From: Thiobacillus sp.
GTDB lineage: Bacteria; Pseudomonadota; Gammaproteobacteria; Burkholderiales; Thiobacillaceae
Length of the DNA: 55,379 nucleotides
Direction: 5' to 3'
NCBI GenBank assembly: GCA_020057245.1
Contig: JAGVGD010000016.1
Coordinates: 1-55,379, forward strand
Part shown: piece after piece, positions 28,767-38,814 of the stretch
Position numbering within the stretch: position 1 is the first letter of the stretch
How the letters are laid out: each line of letters begins with the position of its first letter
The notes under the pieces: generated by a model
What the model was told of the DNA's origin: nothing
Database searches by the model: none
What the model saw: only the letters and a program-made list of their open reading frames with translations
Made by a program: the position numbers and the translations under genes

Positions 28767-30020
28767 ATGCAGCTTCTCACCCTTGGGGTCAACCATCACA
28801 CCGCACCGCTCGCCATCCGCGAGCAGGTGGCGTTCGGCCCCGAAAAGCTGGGGCTGGCGCTGCGCGAGTTGACGCAGAACCAGCATGCATCCGAGGCGGC
28901 GATCCTGTCGACCTGCAACCGCACCGAGTTGTACGTCAACACGCCTTCCCCCGAAAACGTGACGCAATGGCTGGCTGACTTCCACCATATCGAACGGCGC
29001 GAACTGGCCCCGTATCTGTACGCGCTGCCGCGCGAAAAAGCGGCGCAGCACGCGTTTCGCGTCGCCGCCGGGCTCGATTCCATGGTCTTGGGCGAAACCC
29101 AGATCCTCGGCCAGATGAAGCAGGCGGTTGCCACCGCCGAAGAAGCCGGCACGCTCGGCCTGTTGTTGCACAAGCTGTTCCAGCGCACCTTCTCGGTCGC
29201 CAAGGAAGTGCGCACCAGTACCGAGATCGGCGCCAATTCGGTGTCGATGGCGGCCGCTGCCGTCCGCCTCGCCGAGCGCATTTTCCCCGGCGTGAAAGAG
29301 CAGGCCTGCCTGTTCATCGGCGCAGGCGAAATGATCGAGTTGTGCATGACCCACTTCGCCGCACAACATCCGCGCCGCATGACCGTGGCCAACCGCACTG
29401 CCGAGCGCGCCCGTCCGCTGGCCGAGCGTTTCAACGCCGGGGTGATTCCGCTCACCGCGCTGCCGGACGAAGTCGCCGCCTACGACATCATCATCACTTC
29501 CACTGCCAGCCCGCTGCCGATTCTGGGCAAGGGCATGCTGGAACGCGCCATCAAGCAGCGCCGCCACCGTCCCATTTTCATCGTCGATCTGGCAGTGCCG
29601 CGCGACGTCGAGGCCGAAGTCGCCAACATGGACGACGTCTTCCTCTACAGCGTGGACGACCTCGGCGAAGTGGTGCGAGAAGGCATGGACACCCGGGTCG
29701 CGCAAGTGGCGCAGGCCGAGGCGATCATCGAAACCAGCGTCGAAAACTTCGTCCACTGGATGGAAGGCCGCGAACTGGTGCCGGTGATCCGCGCGCTGCG
29801 CGACAACGCCGACCGCCATCGCCGTCATGAGATCGAGAAAGCCGAAAAAGCCCTGGCGCGCGGCGACGATCCACGCGCCGTGCTCGATGCAATGAGCCAC
29901 GCGCTCGCCAACAAGCTGCTGCACGCTCCGACCCATGCGTTGAATCACGCCAGCAGCGCCGAGCGCGACCAGGTCGCCCGCCTGATCAAGCAGCTCTACG
30001 GGCTGAGCCCGGACAAATAA
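28767..30020 (+). CDS. hemA: Glutamyl-tRNA reductase
   Basis: '[23 protein letters not shown]', '[11 protein letters not shown]', '[17 protein letters not shown]'. Confidence 0.98.
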   Translation: MQLLTLGVNHHTAPLAIREQVAFGPEKLGLALRELTQNQHASEAAILSTCNRTELYVNTPSPENVTQWLADFHHIERRELAPYLYALPREKAAQHAFRVAAGLDSMVLGETQILGQMKQAVATAEEAGTLGLLLHKLFQRTFSVAKEVRTSTEIGANSVSMAAAAVRLAERIFPGVKEQACLFIGAGEMIELCMTHFAAQHPRRMTVANRTAERARPLAERFNAGVIPLTALPDEVAAYDIIITSTASPLPILGKGMLERAIKQRRHRPIFIVDLAVPRDVEAEVANMDDVFLYSVDDLGEVVREGMDTRVAQVAQAEAIIETSVENFVHWMEGRELVPVIRALRDNADRHRRHEIEKAEKALARGDDPRAVLDAMSHALANKLLHAPTHALNHASSAERDQVARLIKQLYGLSPDK

Positions 30021-30034
30021 AGGCTGCGCAGGAA

Positions 30035-31117
30035 ATGAAAGCCTCTTTGCAAGACAAGCTCGCTCGCGCCGACGAGCGGCTGGCGGAACTCGACGCCCTG
30101 TTGTCGCAACCGGAAATCGCCGGCGACATGGAGACCTACCGCAAGTTCACCCGCGAACGCGCCGACCTCGAACCCGTGGTCATGCTGTATCGCCAGCACC
30201 GGCAAGCCGAAGCCGACCAGAAAACCGCGCACGAGATGCTGGCCGACCCCGACATGCGCGAACTCGCCGAAGCCGAACTCGCCGGCAGCGCCGCTCGCAT
30301 CGCGCAACTGGAAACCGAACTGCAAACCGCGCTGTTGCCGAAGGACCCCAACGACGATCGCAATATATTCATGGAAATCCGTGCGGGCACCGGCGGCGAC
30401 GAATCGGCGCTGTTCGCCGGCAACCTTGCGCGTCTGTACACCCGCTATGCCGAACGGCAGGGCTGGAAAGTCGAAGTGGTCTCGGAAAATCCCGGCGAGG
30501 TCGGCGGCTACAAGGAAATCATCCTGCGCATCGTCGGCGCGGGCGCGTATTCACGGCTGAAGTTCGAATCGGGCGGCCACCGCGTGCAGCGCGTGCCCGA
30601 AACCGAATCGCAGGGCCGTATCCACACCTCGGCCTGCACCGTCGCGGTGATGCCGGAAGCCGATGAAGTGGCTGAAATCAACATCAACCCGGCGGATTTG
30701 CGCATCGATACCTATCGCGCCTCCGGCGCGGGCGGCCAGCACATCAACAAGACCGATTCCGCCGTCCGCATCACCCACCTGCCGAGCGGGCTGGTGGTGG
30801 AGTGCCAGGACGACCGCTCGCAGCACCGCAACCGCGCACAAGCGATGAGCGTGCTGGCCGCGCGCCTGAAAGACCGCGAATTGCAGGCGCAGCACGCGCT
30901 GGAAGCCAGCACCCGCAAGAGCCTGATCGGCACCGGCGACCGCTCCGACCGCATCCGCACCTACAACTTCCCGCAAGGGCGCATCACCGACCACCGCATC
31001 AACCTCACCCTGTACAAGATCGACGCCATGATGGACGGCGACCTCACCGAACTGCTGGATGCCCTGGCGGCCGAACATCAAGCCGAGTTGCTGGCGACGC
31101 TGTCGGGCGAGGGCTGA
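30035..31117 (+). CDS. prfA: Peptide chain release factor 1
   Basis: '[25 protein letters not shown]' GGQ motif. Confidence 0.98.
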   Translation: MKASLQDKLARADERLAELDALLSQPEIAGDMETYRKFTRERADLEPVVMLYRQHRQAEADQKTAHEMLADPDMRELAEAELAGSAARIAQLETELQTALLPKDPNDDRNIFMEIRAGTGGDESALFAGNLARLYTRYAERQGWKVEVVSENPGEVGGYKEIILRIVGAGAYSRLKFESGGHRVQRVPETESQGRIHTSACTVAVMPEADEVAEININPADLRIDTYRASGAGGQHINKTDSAVRITHLPSGLVVECQDDRSQHRNRAQAMSVLAARLKDRELQAQHALEASTRKSLIGTGDRSDRIRTYNFPQGRITDHRINLTLYKIDAMMDGDLTELLDALAAEHQAELLATLSGEG

Positions 31118-31123
31118 AGCGCC

Positions 31124-31981
31124 ATGACCGAGGCTACGGTCACGAGCCTGATCGACGACGCCATGGCCCGCATCGCCGCCGCGCTCGAACTGCCCCGCCG
31201 CGACGCACGGCTCGATGCCCGCGTGTTAGCCGCGCATGTGCTGGGGGTCGAGCCCGCCTGGCTGATCGCACACGATACCGACGCGGTGCCCACACCTCAG
31301 ATCGATGCGTTCCAGAACCTGCTGGCGCAGCGACTGCGCGGCGTCCCTATCGCCTATCTCACCGGCCGCCGCGAGTTTTATGGGCGCCCCTTCCAGGTTT
31401 CGGCCGATGTGCTGATCCCGCGACCTGACACCGAACTGCTGGTTGAGCTGGCGCTTGCGCGCATTCCGCCCGATCAAGCCGTAGAGGTACTGGATCTGGG
31501 TACCGGCAGCGGCTGCATTGCCCTCACCCTGGCGCTGGAACGGCCACTGGCCAGTGTGACGGCTGTCGACCGTTCCCAGGCGGCGCTTGCGGTGGCCCAG
31601 CGCAATGCCGCGTCGCTCGACACACGTGTCGAGTTTCTGGCGAGCGACTGGTTCAGCGCGCTCGGTGAACGACGTTTCAATCTGATTATCAGCAACCCGC
31701 CCTACATCGCCGCAGCCGATCCCCATCTGGCCCAAGGCGACGTGCGTTTTGAGCCGCTTGCTGCGCTCGCTGCCGGTGCCGACGGGCTCGATGACCTGCG
31801 CCAGCTGATCGCAGCAGCCTGCGCCCACCTGCTGCCCGGCGGCACCCTGCTGCTCGAACATGGCCACGACCAGGCAGCCGCCGTCCGTTCCATGCTGCAA
31901 CAGAGCGGCGTCCCCTCGCCGCAAAGCTGGAACGATCTGGCGGGGATCCCGCGTGTCAGCGGTGGCCAGGTGTCGGAATAA
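31124..31981 (+). CDS. prmC: Release factor glutamine methyltransferase
   Basis: 'VLIPRPDTELLVE', 'VLDLGTGSGCIAL', 'LIISNPPYI'; downstream of prfA. Confidence 0.97.
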   Translation: MTEATVTSLIDDAMARIAAALELPRRDARLDARVLAAHVLGVEPAWLIAHDTDAVPTPQIDAFQNLLAQRLRGVPIAYLTGRREFYGRPFQVSADVLIPRPDTELLVELALARIPPDQAVEVLDLGTGSGCIALTLALERPLASVTAVDRSQAALAVAQRNAASLDTRVEFLASDWFSALGERRFNLIISNPPYIAAADPHLAQGDVRFEPLAALAAGADGLDDLRQLIAAACAHLLPGGTLLLEHGHDQAAAVRSMLQQSGVPSPQSWNDLAGIPRVSGGQVSE

Positions 31982-32118
31982 TTTACACTCGCGCGCAATG
32001 CAAACCGTATTTCAGATGCCCATACTACGCGGGATGGGCATCTCAGCCCGGTTTACGGTAAGCTGGAGCGATTCTTGCTCCTTCTTTAGACAAAATTAAA
32101 CGCCTACCGAGGTCTGCC

Positions 32119-32790
32119 ATGTCTGATCACACACCCGATACCGCCGATATCCAGCCCGATGCAACCCAACCCGCTGCGGTTGATCAATCCCGCCGCAAGC
32201 TGGCTGGAGCGGCGCTGGGCGTTTCGGCCATTTTGACCCTCGCCAGCCGTCCGGTTCTGGCCGGCCAGTGCGTCACGCCGTCAGCCGCCTGCTCGGGTAA
32301 CTTGAGCCAGCATGGCACCCCGACGACCTGCAGCGGCAAGTCCCCCGGCTACTGGAAACAGCATCCCGAGCAATGGCCGACCCCCTACACGCCTGGCGGT
32401 TGCTCAAATCAATGCAATAAGTGCGAGAAATGGTCAGGGGGAACGTCGTTTCATCCGATCTTCAAACTGATAAGCAATGGCAAATGCAACAGCTTTAACG
32501 CTGATTTCGACAGCAACCCGATCAGCGCGCCGACGTCACTCTCCATGATGCAGGTCATGATGATGAACGATGGCAGCAATCCCTGGGGACTGTCCGACCC
32601 GGACAATCTGGGCATGCACATTGTGGCCGCCTTGCTGAATGCCAAGAAGGGCCTCACGCCCATCCTGTCAGAATCCGACGTCATCAACATGTGGAATGAG
32701 TGGGCGACCAAGGGCTATTTCGAACCCACTGCCAGTGTGCACTGGTCGTCCGCACAGATCGTGCAATATATTCAGGGCACGTTCCACTAA
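32119..32790 (+). CDS. Secreted Cys-rich protein with GYWKxHP motif, possible substrate/partner of the HPr-rel-A cassette
   Basis: Tat-like SRRKLAGAALGVSAILTLASRPVLAG; 'CSGKSPGYWKQHPEQWPTPYTPGGCSNQCNKCEKW'. Confidence 0.75.
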   Translation: MSDHTPDTADIQPDATQPAAVDQSRRKLAGAALGVSAILTLASRPVLAGQCVTPSAACSGNLSQHGTPTTCSGKSPGYWKQHPEQWPTPYTPGGCSNQCNKCEKWSGGTSFHPIFKLISNGKCNSFNADFDSNPISAPTSLSMMQVMMMNDGSNPWGLSDPDNLGMHIVAALLNAKKGLTPILSESDVINMWNEWATKGYFEPTASVHWSSAQIVQYIQGTFH

Positions 32791-32837
32791 GGCCGTCCAG
32801 ACCACCCGGGGTTTTTCAATCACCTCCCGCAGCGCGC

Positions 32838-33092
32838 TTGGCACGCTTTCGCATCAAATCGTTCGGGGACGAGGCTGTCGTATTTGACACGGCCTCGGGC
32901 GATACGCATTTTCTTGCCCCGTTCACCCTGACCCTGTTCCAGCTGGTCCAGAACAATCCCGGCCTGCCGGCCCACGAACTCGAAGCCGTCCTGATGTCTG
33001 AAATCGAGTTGCCCGGCAGCATGCATCTCTCCGCGCTGACCCAGGAATCGCTCGCCAGCCTGCGCCAACTGGGCCTGCTGGAAATCCCATGA
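32838..33092 (+). CDS. HPr-rel-A system PqqD-family protein (start uncertain)
   Basis: 'FGDEAVVFDTASGDTHFLAPFTLTLFQLVQNNPGLPAHELEAVL'; no good ATG, TTG at 32838 is one option in the 32700-33092 ORF. Confidence 0.75.
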   Translation: MARFRIKSFGDEAVVFDTASGDTHFLAPFTLTLFQLVQNNPGLPAHELEAVLMSEIELPGSMHLSALTQESLASLRQLGLLEIP

Positions 33093-34015
33093 AACTGCTT
33101 CAGCTGTCCCCCTCCGAGCTGCAACAGCGGCTCAGCGGGCCCGGCGTGTGGTTGCGCACCGGGCCGTTTTCGCTCCGCGTGCAATCCCGTATCCCCTCGG
33201 TAGCCAAGGGCCTGGTCGATCTTTACGGCCAGTTCGAAACGCGCGATTCCAGACATGCATTTGCAGACTTTCACGTCGAGTTGAACGCCCCTTCGATGCT
33301 GCGACGCTGGTTGCGTCCCCAGGTGGATTTCTCGTTTGACGGCAGCCTGCCGTTCAAACCGCTGCCGCTGGATCAGGCCTATCCCATGCTGGAATGGGGG
33401 CTGAACTGGTGCGTGTCCATGCATGCCCATCAGTACCTGATCATTCACGCTGCAGTCGTTGAAAAAAACGGCCTCGCGGCGATCCTGCCGGCTCCACCCG
33501 GTTCGGGCAAAAGCACCCTGACCGCGGGTCTGGTGTTGTCCGGCTGGCGGTTGCTGTCGGACGAACTCACCCTGATCGACCGCGTCAGCGGGCTGATCCA
33601 CCCGCTGCCGCGACCAGTCAGCCTGAAGAACCAGTCGATCGATGTGATTCGCGGATTTTCGCCTGAGGCCTTCATCAACCGCGCCTCGCACGACACGGCC
33701 AAAGGTACGGTTGCGCACATGCGCCCGCCGCGGGAAAGCGTGCGGCGCCAGCACGAACCGGCGCGCCCCGGTTGGGTGATATTTCCCAAGTGGAGCGCCG
33801 GCTCTGAAACCGCGCTGAGCCCCCGGTCCAAGGCGCAGACCTTCATGTTCCTGGCGCAAAACGCGTTCAATTACAGCCATCTGGGAACCGATGGTTTTCG
33901 CGTCGGCACGGCGCTGATCGACCACGTCGACTGCTACGACTTTCAGTACAGCCAGCTGCCGGAAGCCGTTGCCGCTTTTGACCGTTTGGCCGCCACTCCG
34001 CATGACGTCGATTAA
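33089..34015 (+). CDS. HprK-related kinase A
   Basis: P-loop 'LPAPPGSGKSTLTAGLVLSGWRLLSDELTLID'; ATGA overlap with PqqD-like ORF. Confidence 0.88.
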   Translation: MKLLQLSPSELQQRLSGPGVWLRTGPFSLRVQSRIPSVAKGLVDLYGQFETRDSRHAFADFHVELNAPSMLRRWLRPQVDFSFDGSLPFKPLPLDQAYPMLEWGLNWCVSMHAHQYLIIHAAVVEKNGLAAILPAPPGSGKSTLTAGLVLSGWRLLSDELTLIDRVSGLIHPLPRPVSLKNQSIDVIRGFSPEAFINRASHDTAKGTVAHMRPPRESVRRQHEPARPGWVIFPKWSAGSETALSPRSKAQTFMFLAQNAFNYSHLGTDGFRVGTALIDHVDCYDFQYSQLPEAVAAFDRLAATPHDVD

Positions 34016-35126
34016 GAGCGCCCACACCGCCCGGTCGCAGGATCGGGTTTCGGCCATCCTGCGCGATCCTGAATCGCTGCGCCGCTATTCGATGGCCGAC
34101 TGGGACCTGCTGATTCGGCAGGCGCGCAGTTCCGGCTTGCTGGCTCGCATCCGCCATATGCTCGCCCAGAACCACCTGCTTGAGCGCATCCCCGACGTAG
34201 CACGCTGGCACTTCGACGCGGCTGCCACGCTAGCCGACAAGCAGCAGCTGGCGGTGCGCTGGGAAGTCACCCAGATCCAGCAGGCGCTGGCCGGACTGGC
34301 GATTCCTGTCGTCGTACTGAAAGGCGGCGCCTATGTCATGGCGGCCCTGCCGGCGGCAGCCGGCCGCCTGTTCAACGACATCGACATTCTGGTGCCGCGC
34401 GAACAATTGAATCAGGTTGAAGCTGCGCTGATGCTGGCGGGCTGGCACCCCACCGGCCTCTCGGCCTACGACCAGCGTTACTACCGCCGCTGGATGCATG
34501 AAATCCCGCCCATGCAGCACATGCAACGGGCCACGGTGATCGATGTCCACCACGCCATTCTCCCCGACACTGCGCGCTATCACCCGGATTCCGGCAAGCT
34601 CCGCAGCCGCGCTGTCGCCGTGGCGGGCTTGCCCGGCATTCACGTGCTGGCGGCAGAAGACCGTATCCTGCATTCCGCTACACATCTGTTTCACGACGGC
34701 GAATTACCGCACGGTCTGCGCGATCTCACCGACCTCGATCTGTTGTTGCGCGACGCGGCGGCGGCACCCGATTTCTGGACGCATCTGTGCGCCCGCGCCG
34801 ACGAGCTGCAACTGGGGCGTTCGCTGTTTTACGCCTTGCGCTATGTGCAGTATTTCCTCGATACGCCGGTTCCAGACAGCGCGTTCGCGGCGCTGCATGC
34901 CGCGGCACCCGATCGCCTCACGCTCGCCTTGATGGACCGCATTTTTACCCGCGTGCTGGCGCCGTCCCACGCCAGTTGCGCGGACGCCTACACCCCGGCA
35001 GCCCGCCTGGCGGCCTACGTCCGCGCCCACTGGCTCAGGATGCCGGCGCACCTGCTGATCCCGCATTTGTTTCACAAGGCATTTATCCGCACGGAGCAGG
35101 ATAGCGAAGCGCCCAAACCTGCTTGA
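34002..35126 (+). CDS. Nucleotidyltransferase family protein (NTP_transf_5-like)
   Basis: 'VVLKGGAYVMAALPAAAGRLFNDIDILVPREQLNQVEAALMLAGW'; third gene of HPr-rel-A cassette. Confidence 0.87.
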   Translation: MTSIKSAHTARSQDRVSAILRDPESLRRYSMADWDLLIRQARSSGLLARIRHMLAQNHLLERIPDVARWHFDAAATLADKQQLAVRWEVTQIQQALAGLAIPVVVLKGGAYVMAALPAAAGRLFNDIDILVPREQLNQVEAALMLAGWHPTGLSAYDQRYYRRWMHEIPPMQHMQRATVIDVHHAILPDTARYHPDSGKLRSRAVAVAGLPGIHVLAAEDRILHSATHLFHDGELPHGLRDLTDLDLLLRDAAAAPDFWTHLCARADELQLGRSLFYALRYVQYFLDTPVPDSAFAALHAAAPDRLTLALMDRIFTRVLAPSHASCADAYTPAARLAAYVRAHWLRMPAHLLIPHLFHKAFIRTEQDSEAPKPA

Positions 35127-35189
35127 CGCGCGTTTTACCGGGCGTATAATTCCCGACCATTCCACTCAAGTATTCATCAGGAGCCCGTC

Positions 35190-35510
35190 ATGACCCCACT
35201 CGATCGTATCCGTGACCAAGTCACCAACAACACCGTTGTGCTCTACATGAAGGGCACGCCCCAGTTCCCGCAGTGCGGCTTTTCCTCGCGTGCCGCGCAA
35301 GTGCTGCAAGCCTGCGGCGTCAAGGATTTTCTGGCAGTGAACGTGCTGGCCGATCCGGAAATTTTTGAGAACCTGAAGTACTACGCCAACTGGCCGACCT
35401 TCCCGCAGCTGTATGTCAAAGGTGAACTGCTCGGTGGCTGCGACATCATGGTCGAGATGTACCAAAAGGGCGAAATCCAGAAGGTTCTGGAAGAAGCGCA
35501 AGCCGCTTGA
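35190..35510 (+). CDS. grxD: Monothiol glutaredoxin, Grx4 family
   Basis: 'VLYMKGTPQFPQCGFSSRAAQVLQACG' and 'WPTFPQLYVKGELLGGCDI'. Confidence 0.97.
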   Translation: MTPLDRIRDQVTNNTVVLYMKGTPQFPQCGFSSRAAQVLQACGVKDFLAVNVLADPEIFENLKYYANWPTFPQLYVKGELLGGCDIMVEMYQKGEIQKVLEEAQAA

Positions 35511-35522
35511 TTTCTGCCCAGC

Positions 35523-35559
35523 CACAAAAAAGCCGACTTCGCGTCGGCTTTTTTGTGGC
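35523..35559. terminator. Bidirectional intrinsic terminator between grxD and ntrC
   Basis: CACAAAAAAGCCGAC-TTCGC-GTCGGCTTTTTTGTGG. Confidence 0.9.
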
Positions 35560-35581
35560 CCTGCCGTCCTTCAGGCGGCGC

Positions 35582-37000
35582 TCACTTGCCTTCATCCGCA
35601 CCGGCTTCATGATCCATCCCCAGTTCGTGAATTTTCCGCGTCAGGGTATTGCGTCCCCAGCCCAGCAGGTGGGCCGCTTCGATGCGCCGCCCTGCGGTAT
35701 GCCGTAGCGCGACTTCGATCAGGGTCTTTTCATAAGCCTGGGTGAGGTCATCCAGAATGGCCGCATCCCCACGCGCCAGACGCGCGCTGGCTTCGGCGGC
35801 CAGGCTTTGCAGCCAGTCGCCGGTGGCCGGGCTGTTCGTGCTCAGCATCAGGTCGGCGGGCAGATCCCCCACTTCAACCACCTGGCCTGGCGCCATCACC
35901 GTCAGGTAGTGGCTGACGTTTTCGAGCTGGCGCACATTGCCGCTCCACGGCAGGCTCATCAGGGATTTGAGCGCCGCATCCGACATGCCCTTGGCTTCCA
36001 TCCCCAACTCGCGTGCGCTTTTCTGCATGAAGTGGCGCACCAGCAGCGGAATGTCTTCGCGCCGCTCGCGCAAGGCCGGCAAACGCAGGCGGATCACGTT
36101 GAGGCGGTGGAACAGGTCTTCGCGGAACAGGCCTTCGCGCACCCGCACTTCCAGATCCTGGTGAGTCGCGGCAATCACGCGTACGTTCACCTTGATCGGC
36201 GAATGGCCGCCTACCCGGTAGAACTGCCCATCCGACAGCACCCGCAGCAAACGGGTTTGCAGTTCGGCGGGCATGTCGCCGATCTCGTCCAGAAACAACG
36301 TGCCGCCGTCAGCCTGTTCGAAACGACCACGCCGTTGCGCCGCCGCGCCGGTGAATGCGCCGCGTTCATGGCCGAACAGTTCGGACTCCAGCAAATCCTT
36401 GGGAATGGCGGCGGTATTGAGTGCAATGAACGCCCCGCTGGCGCGCGGGCTGTGGCGGTGCAGCGCCTGCGCCACCAGTTCCTTGCCGCTGCCGGATTCG
36501 CCTGTGATCAGCACGGTGGCATGGGAGTGCGCCAGCCGGCCGATGGCACGAAACACCTCCTGCATGGCGGGCGCCTGGCCGAGAATTTCAGGCGCCGGCA
36601 CATCGCTCCCCTGCAGCACATCGCTGCTGGCGGTTTCTGCCAGCGCGCGCTGCACCAGTTCCAGCGCCTGATCGACGTCAAACGGTTTCGGCAGATATTC
36701 GAACGCGCCGCCCTGAAATGCCGCCACCGCGCTGTCGAGGTCGGAATAGGCGGTCATGATGATGACCGGCACTTTGGGCAGGCGCTCCTTCAGTGCCTGC
36801 AGCAACTCCAGGCCGCTCGCCCCCGGCATGCGAATGTCGGACAACACCACGGCCGGCTGGCTGCGTTCCAGTTCGCGCAGCGCATCGCTCGCCGAATTGA
36901 AAACCATGCACGGAATATTCTCGCGCTGCATGGCTTTTTCGAGCACCCAACGAATGGAACGGTCGTCGTCAACAATCCAGACACAAGTAGATTTCGCCAT
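35582..37000 (-). CDS. ntrC: Nitrogen regulation response regulator NtrC
   Basis: Receiver, sigma-54 AAA+ (GESGSGKELVAQALH, GAFTGA) and Fis-type HTH. Confidence 0.96.
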   Translation of the reverse strand: MAKSTCVWIVDDDRSIRWVLEKAMQRENIPCMVFNSASDALRELERSQPAVVLSDIRMPGASGLELLQALKERLPKVPVIIMTAYSDLDSAVAAFQGGAFEYLPKPFDVDQALELVQRALAETASSDVLQGSDVPAPEILGQAPAMQEVFRAIGRLAHSHATVLITGESGSGKELVAQALHRHSPRASGAFIALNTAAIPKDLLESELFGHERGAFTGAAAQRRGRFEQADGGTLFLDEIGDMPAELQTRLLRVLSDGQFYRVGGHSPIKVNVRVIAATHQDLEVRVREGLFREDLFHRLNVIRLRLPALRERREDIPLLVRHFMQKSARELGMEAKGMSDAALKSLMSLPWSGNVRQLENVSHYLTVMAPGQVVEVGDLPADLMLSTNSPATGDWLQSLAAEASARLARGDAAILDDLTQAYEKTLIEVALRHTAGRRIEAAHLLGWGRNTLTRKIHELGMDHEAGADEGK

Positions 37001-37005
37001 GGGAC

Positions 37006-38062
37006 TCAGGTGGGAAGTGGAAGAAAAATTGAAAAGACGGTGCAGCCCGGGCGACTTTCACAATCGATGGTCCCGTGGTTTTGCGCGACCAGCGTCTGCG
37101 ACACGGCCAGGCCCAGACCACTGCCGCCTTCGCGTCCCGACACCAGCGGATAGAAAATCTGCCCGCGTATATCCTCCGGAATGCCGGGGCCATCGTCGAT
37201 GATGTCGATCCGCATGCCCAGTTGATTACGCCGGCTTTCCAGCGTGCTCTGCCGCGCCACCCGGGTTTTGAAAATGACCGTTCCCTGACCGTGCATGGCC
37301 TGGATCGCATTGCGGGCGATATTGAGCGTGGCCTGGATCAATTGCTCCACGTCTGCGCGAATCTCGGGCAGGCTGATGTCGTAATCGCGCCGCACGGTCA
37401 TGGAGGGTGTTTCGGCCAGAACCAGACTGCGCACCCTTTCAAGCACTTCGTGGATATTGACCGCACCAAAATGGGGCGTCCGGTGCGGTGTAAGCAGGCG
37501 CTCCAGCAGCGACTGCAAACGATCCGACTCCTTGATGATGACCTGGGTGTATTCGCGCAACGACTCGCGCGGCAATTCATGTTCCAGCAACTGGGCTGCC
37601 CCGCGGATGCCACCCAGCGGATTCTTGATCTCGTGCGCCAGATTGCGCAGCAGCTCGCGATTGGCTTCCTGCTGCATGCGCGCCTGTTCCAGCCGGGTAA
37701 TCCGCAAATGCGGGTCAACCGCGCGCATCTCGATCAGCAGCGTGTCGACGGGCCGTTCCAGCGGCGAAATACTGCATCCGAGGCGGATAGGCGGATGCCC
37801 GTTTACGGCCACGTCGATCTCGTACTCGATCACGGTTTCCTGCTGCGTACGCGCAGTCTGGGTCGCAGCCAGCAGTTCCGGGCTCAGCTCGAACATCTGC
37901 CGGAATGCGCTACCAACCAAAAGCACGCCCGATATTCCCAGCAGCGTTTCGGTTGCCGGGTTGACGTAGCGGATATGGTCAGCCGCATCCAGCACCATCG
38001 CACCAGTCGACAGGCAATCGAGTCCTGAGAATTCACAGGGGGGGAGGGGCATCGTGCTCATG
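37006..38062 (-). CDS. ntrB: Nitrogen regulation histidine kinase NtrB
   Basis: PAS domain, H-box 'LRNLAHEIKNPLGGIRGAAQLLE', HATPase; start at MSTMPLPPCEFSG. Confidence 0.95.
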
Positions 38063-38143
38063 CAGTCAATCAAAGCACTGATTGTGCCAGCGTAGCCGCG
38101 CAGACAGGTCGCCTGATTTTTGCGACCCAAACGCGACGCCCGC

Positions 38144-38620
38144 TTATTTCAGGTTGGCCAGTTCCCGCTGGATGGACACCACGTTCTGCTCGTGCTGCTG
38201 CACGCTCTCGCGCAGATTCTTGACGCGATTCTGATAGCTCGCATCGGTCGTGCGCTCACCCGGCGCCAGCCGCTCACCGAGGGTCAACTGACGGCGCGCT
38301 TCGGCTGCATTCTTGCGCTCGCCATTGATCTCGTCCTGCAATACCTGACGGCGGATATCGTCGCGGCGCTTCTGCGTGCCCGGGTCGATACGCGGGAAAT
38401 CCGCCGGACTCGGATTGGCCGAGGCACGCTTGGACGACGCTGATTGACCGCGTGACGGCAGCGACTCGAGGCCGCCTGGAATGTCGATCCGTTTCGCCCC
38501 TTTTTTGTACACATCGGTGAACGTGACGTTGCCATTTTCATCGACGTATTTGTAGATTTCCGCCTGCGCGGGCGCAGCCAGAATCAGGTACAGCAACAGG
38601 GAAAATAGCGATTTCAACAT
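38144..38620 (-). CDS. DUF4124-domain protein
   Basis: Signal peptide 'LKSLFSLLLYLILAAPAQA' followed by 'EIYKYVDENGNVTFTD'. Confidence 0.88.
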   Translation of the reverse strand: MLKSLFSLLLYLILAAPAQAEIYKYVDENGNVTFTDVYKKGAKRIDIPGGLESLPSRGQSASSKRASANPSPADFPRIDPGTQKRRDDIRRQVLQDEINGERKNAAEARRQLTLGERLAPGERTTDASYQNRVKNLRESVQQHEQNVVSIQRELANLK

Positions 38621-38710
38621 AGGGGCGGAGTGTAGCGTACCCGCTTGGTAACGGCCAAAACCACCGATTCTGAAGCCGCGCGCACACGCGTCGTGTCCTG
38701 ACCCGCCATG

Positions 38711-38738
38711 AAAAAGGGCAGCCGAAGCTGCCCTTTTT
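38711..38738 (-). terminator. Intrinsic terminator downstream of glnA
   Basis: AAAAAGGGCAGC-CGAA-GCTGCCCTTTTT palindrome. Confidence 0.8.
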
Positions 38739-38814
38739 GCTGTTTGCACACGCAAGGGGTAGACCGTGGTCATTAAAGCCGCTAAAGCGGCAATAACCAC
38801 GCTCCGTGCGGCGC

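Noticed and set aside
28716-29948. 410-aa minus-strand ORF
   Set aside because: Antisense shadow of hemA, typical of high-GC third-position bias.
34002-35126. Toxin-antitoxin/MNT-type nucleotidyltransferase defence system
   Set aside because: Gene context (PqqD-like plus HprK-related kinase) and length fit the HPr-rel-A NTP_transf_5 family better than MNT/HEPN antitoxins.
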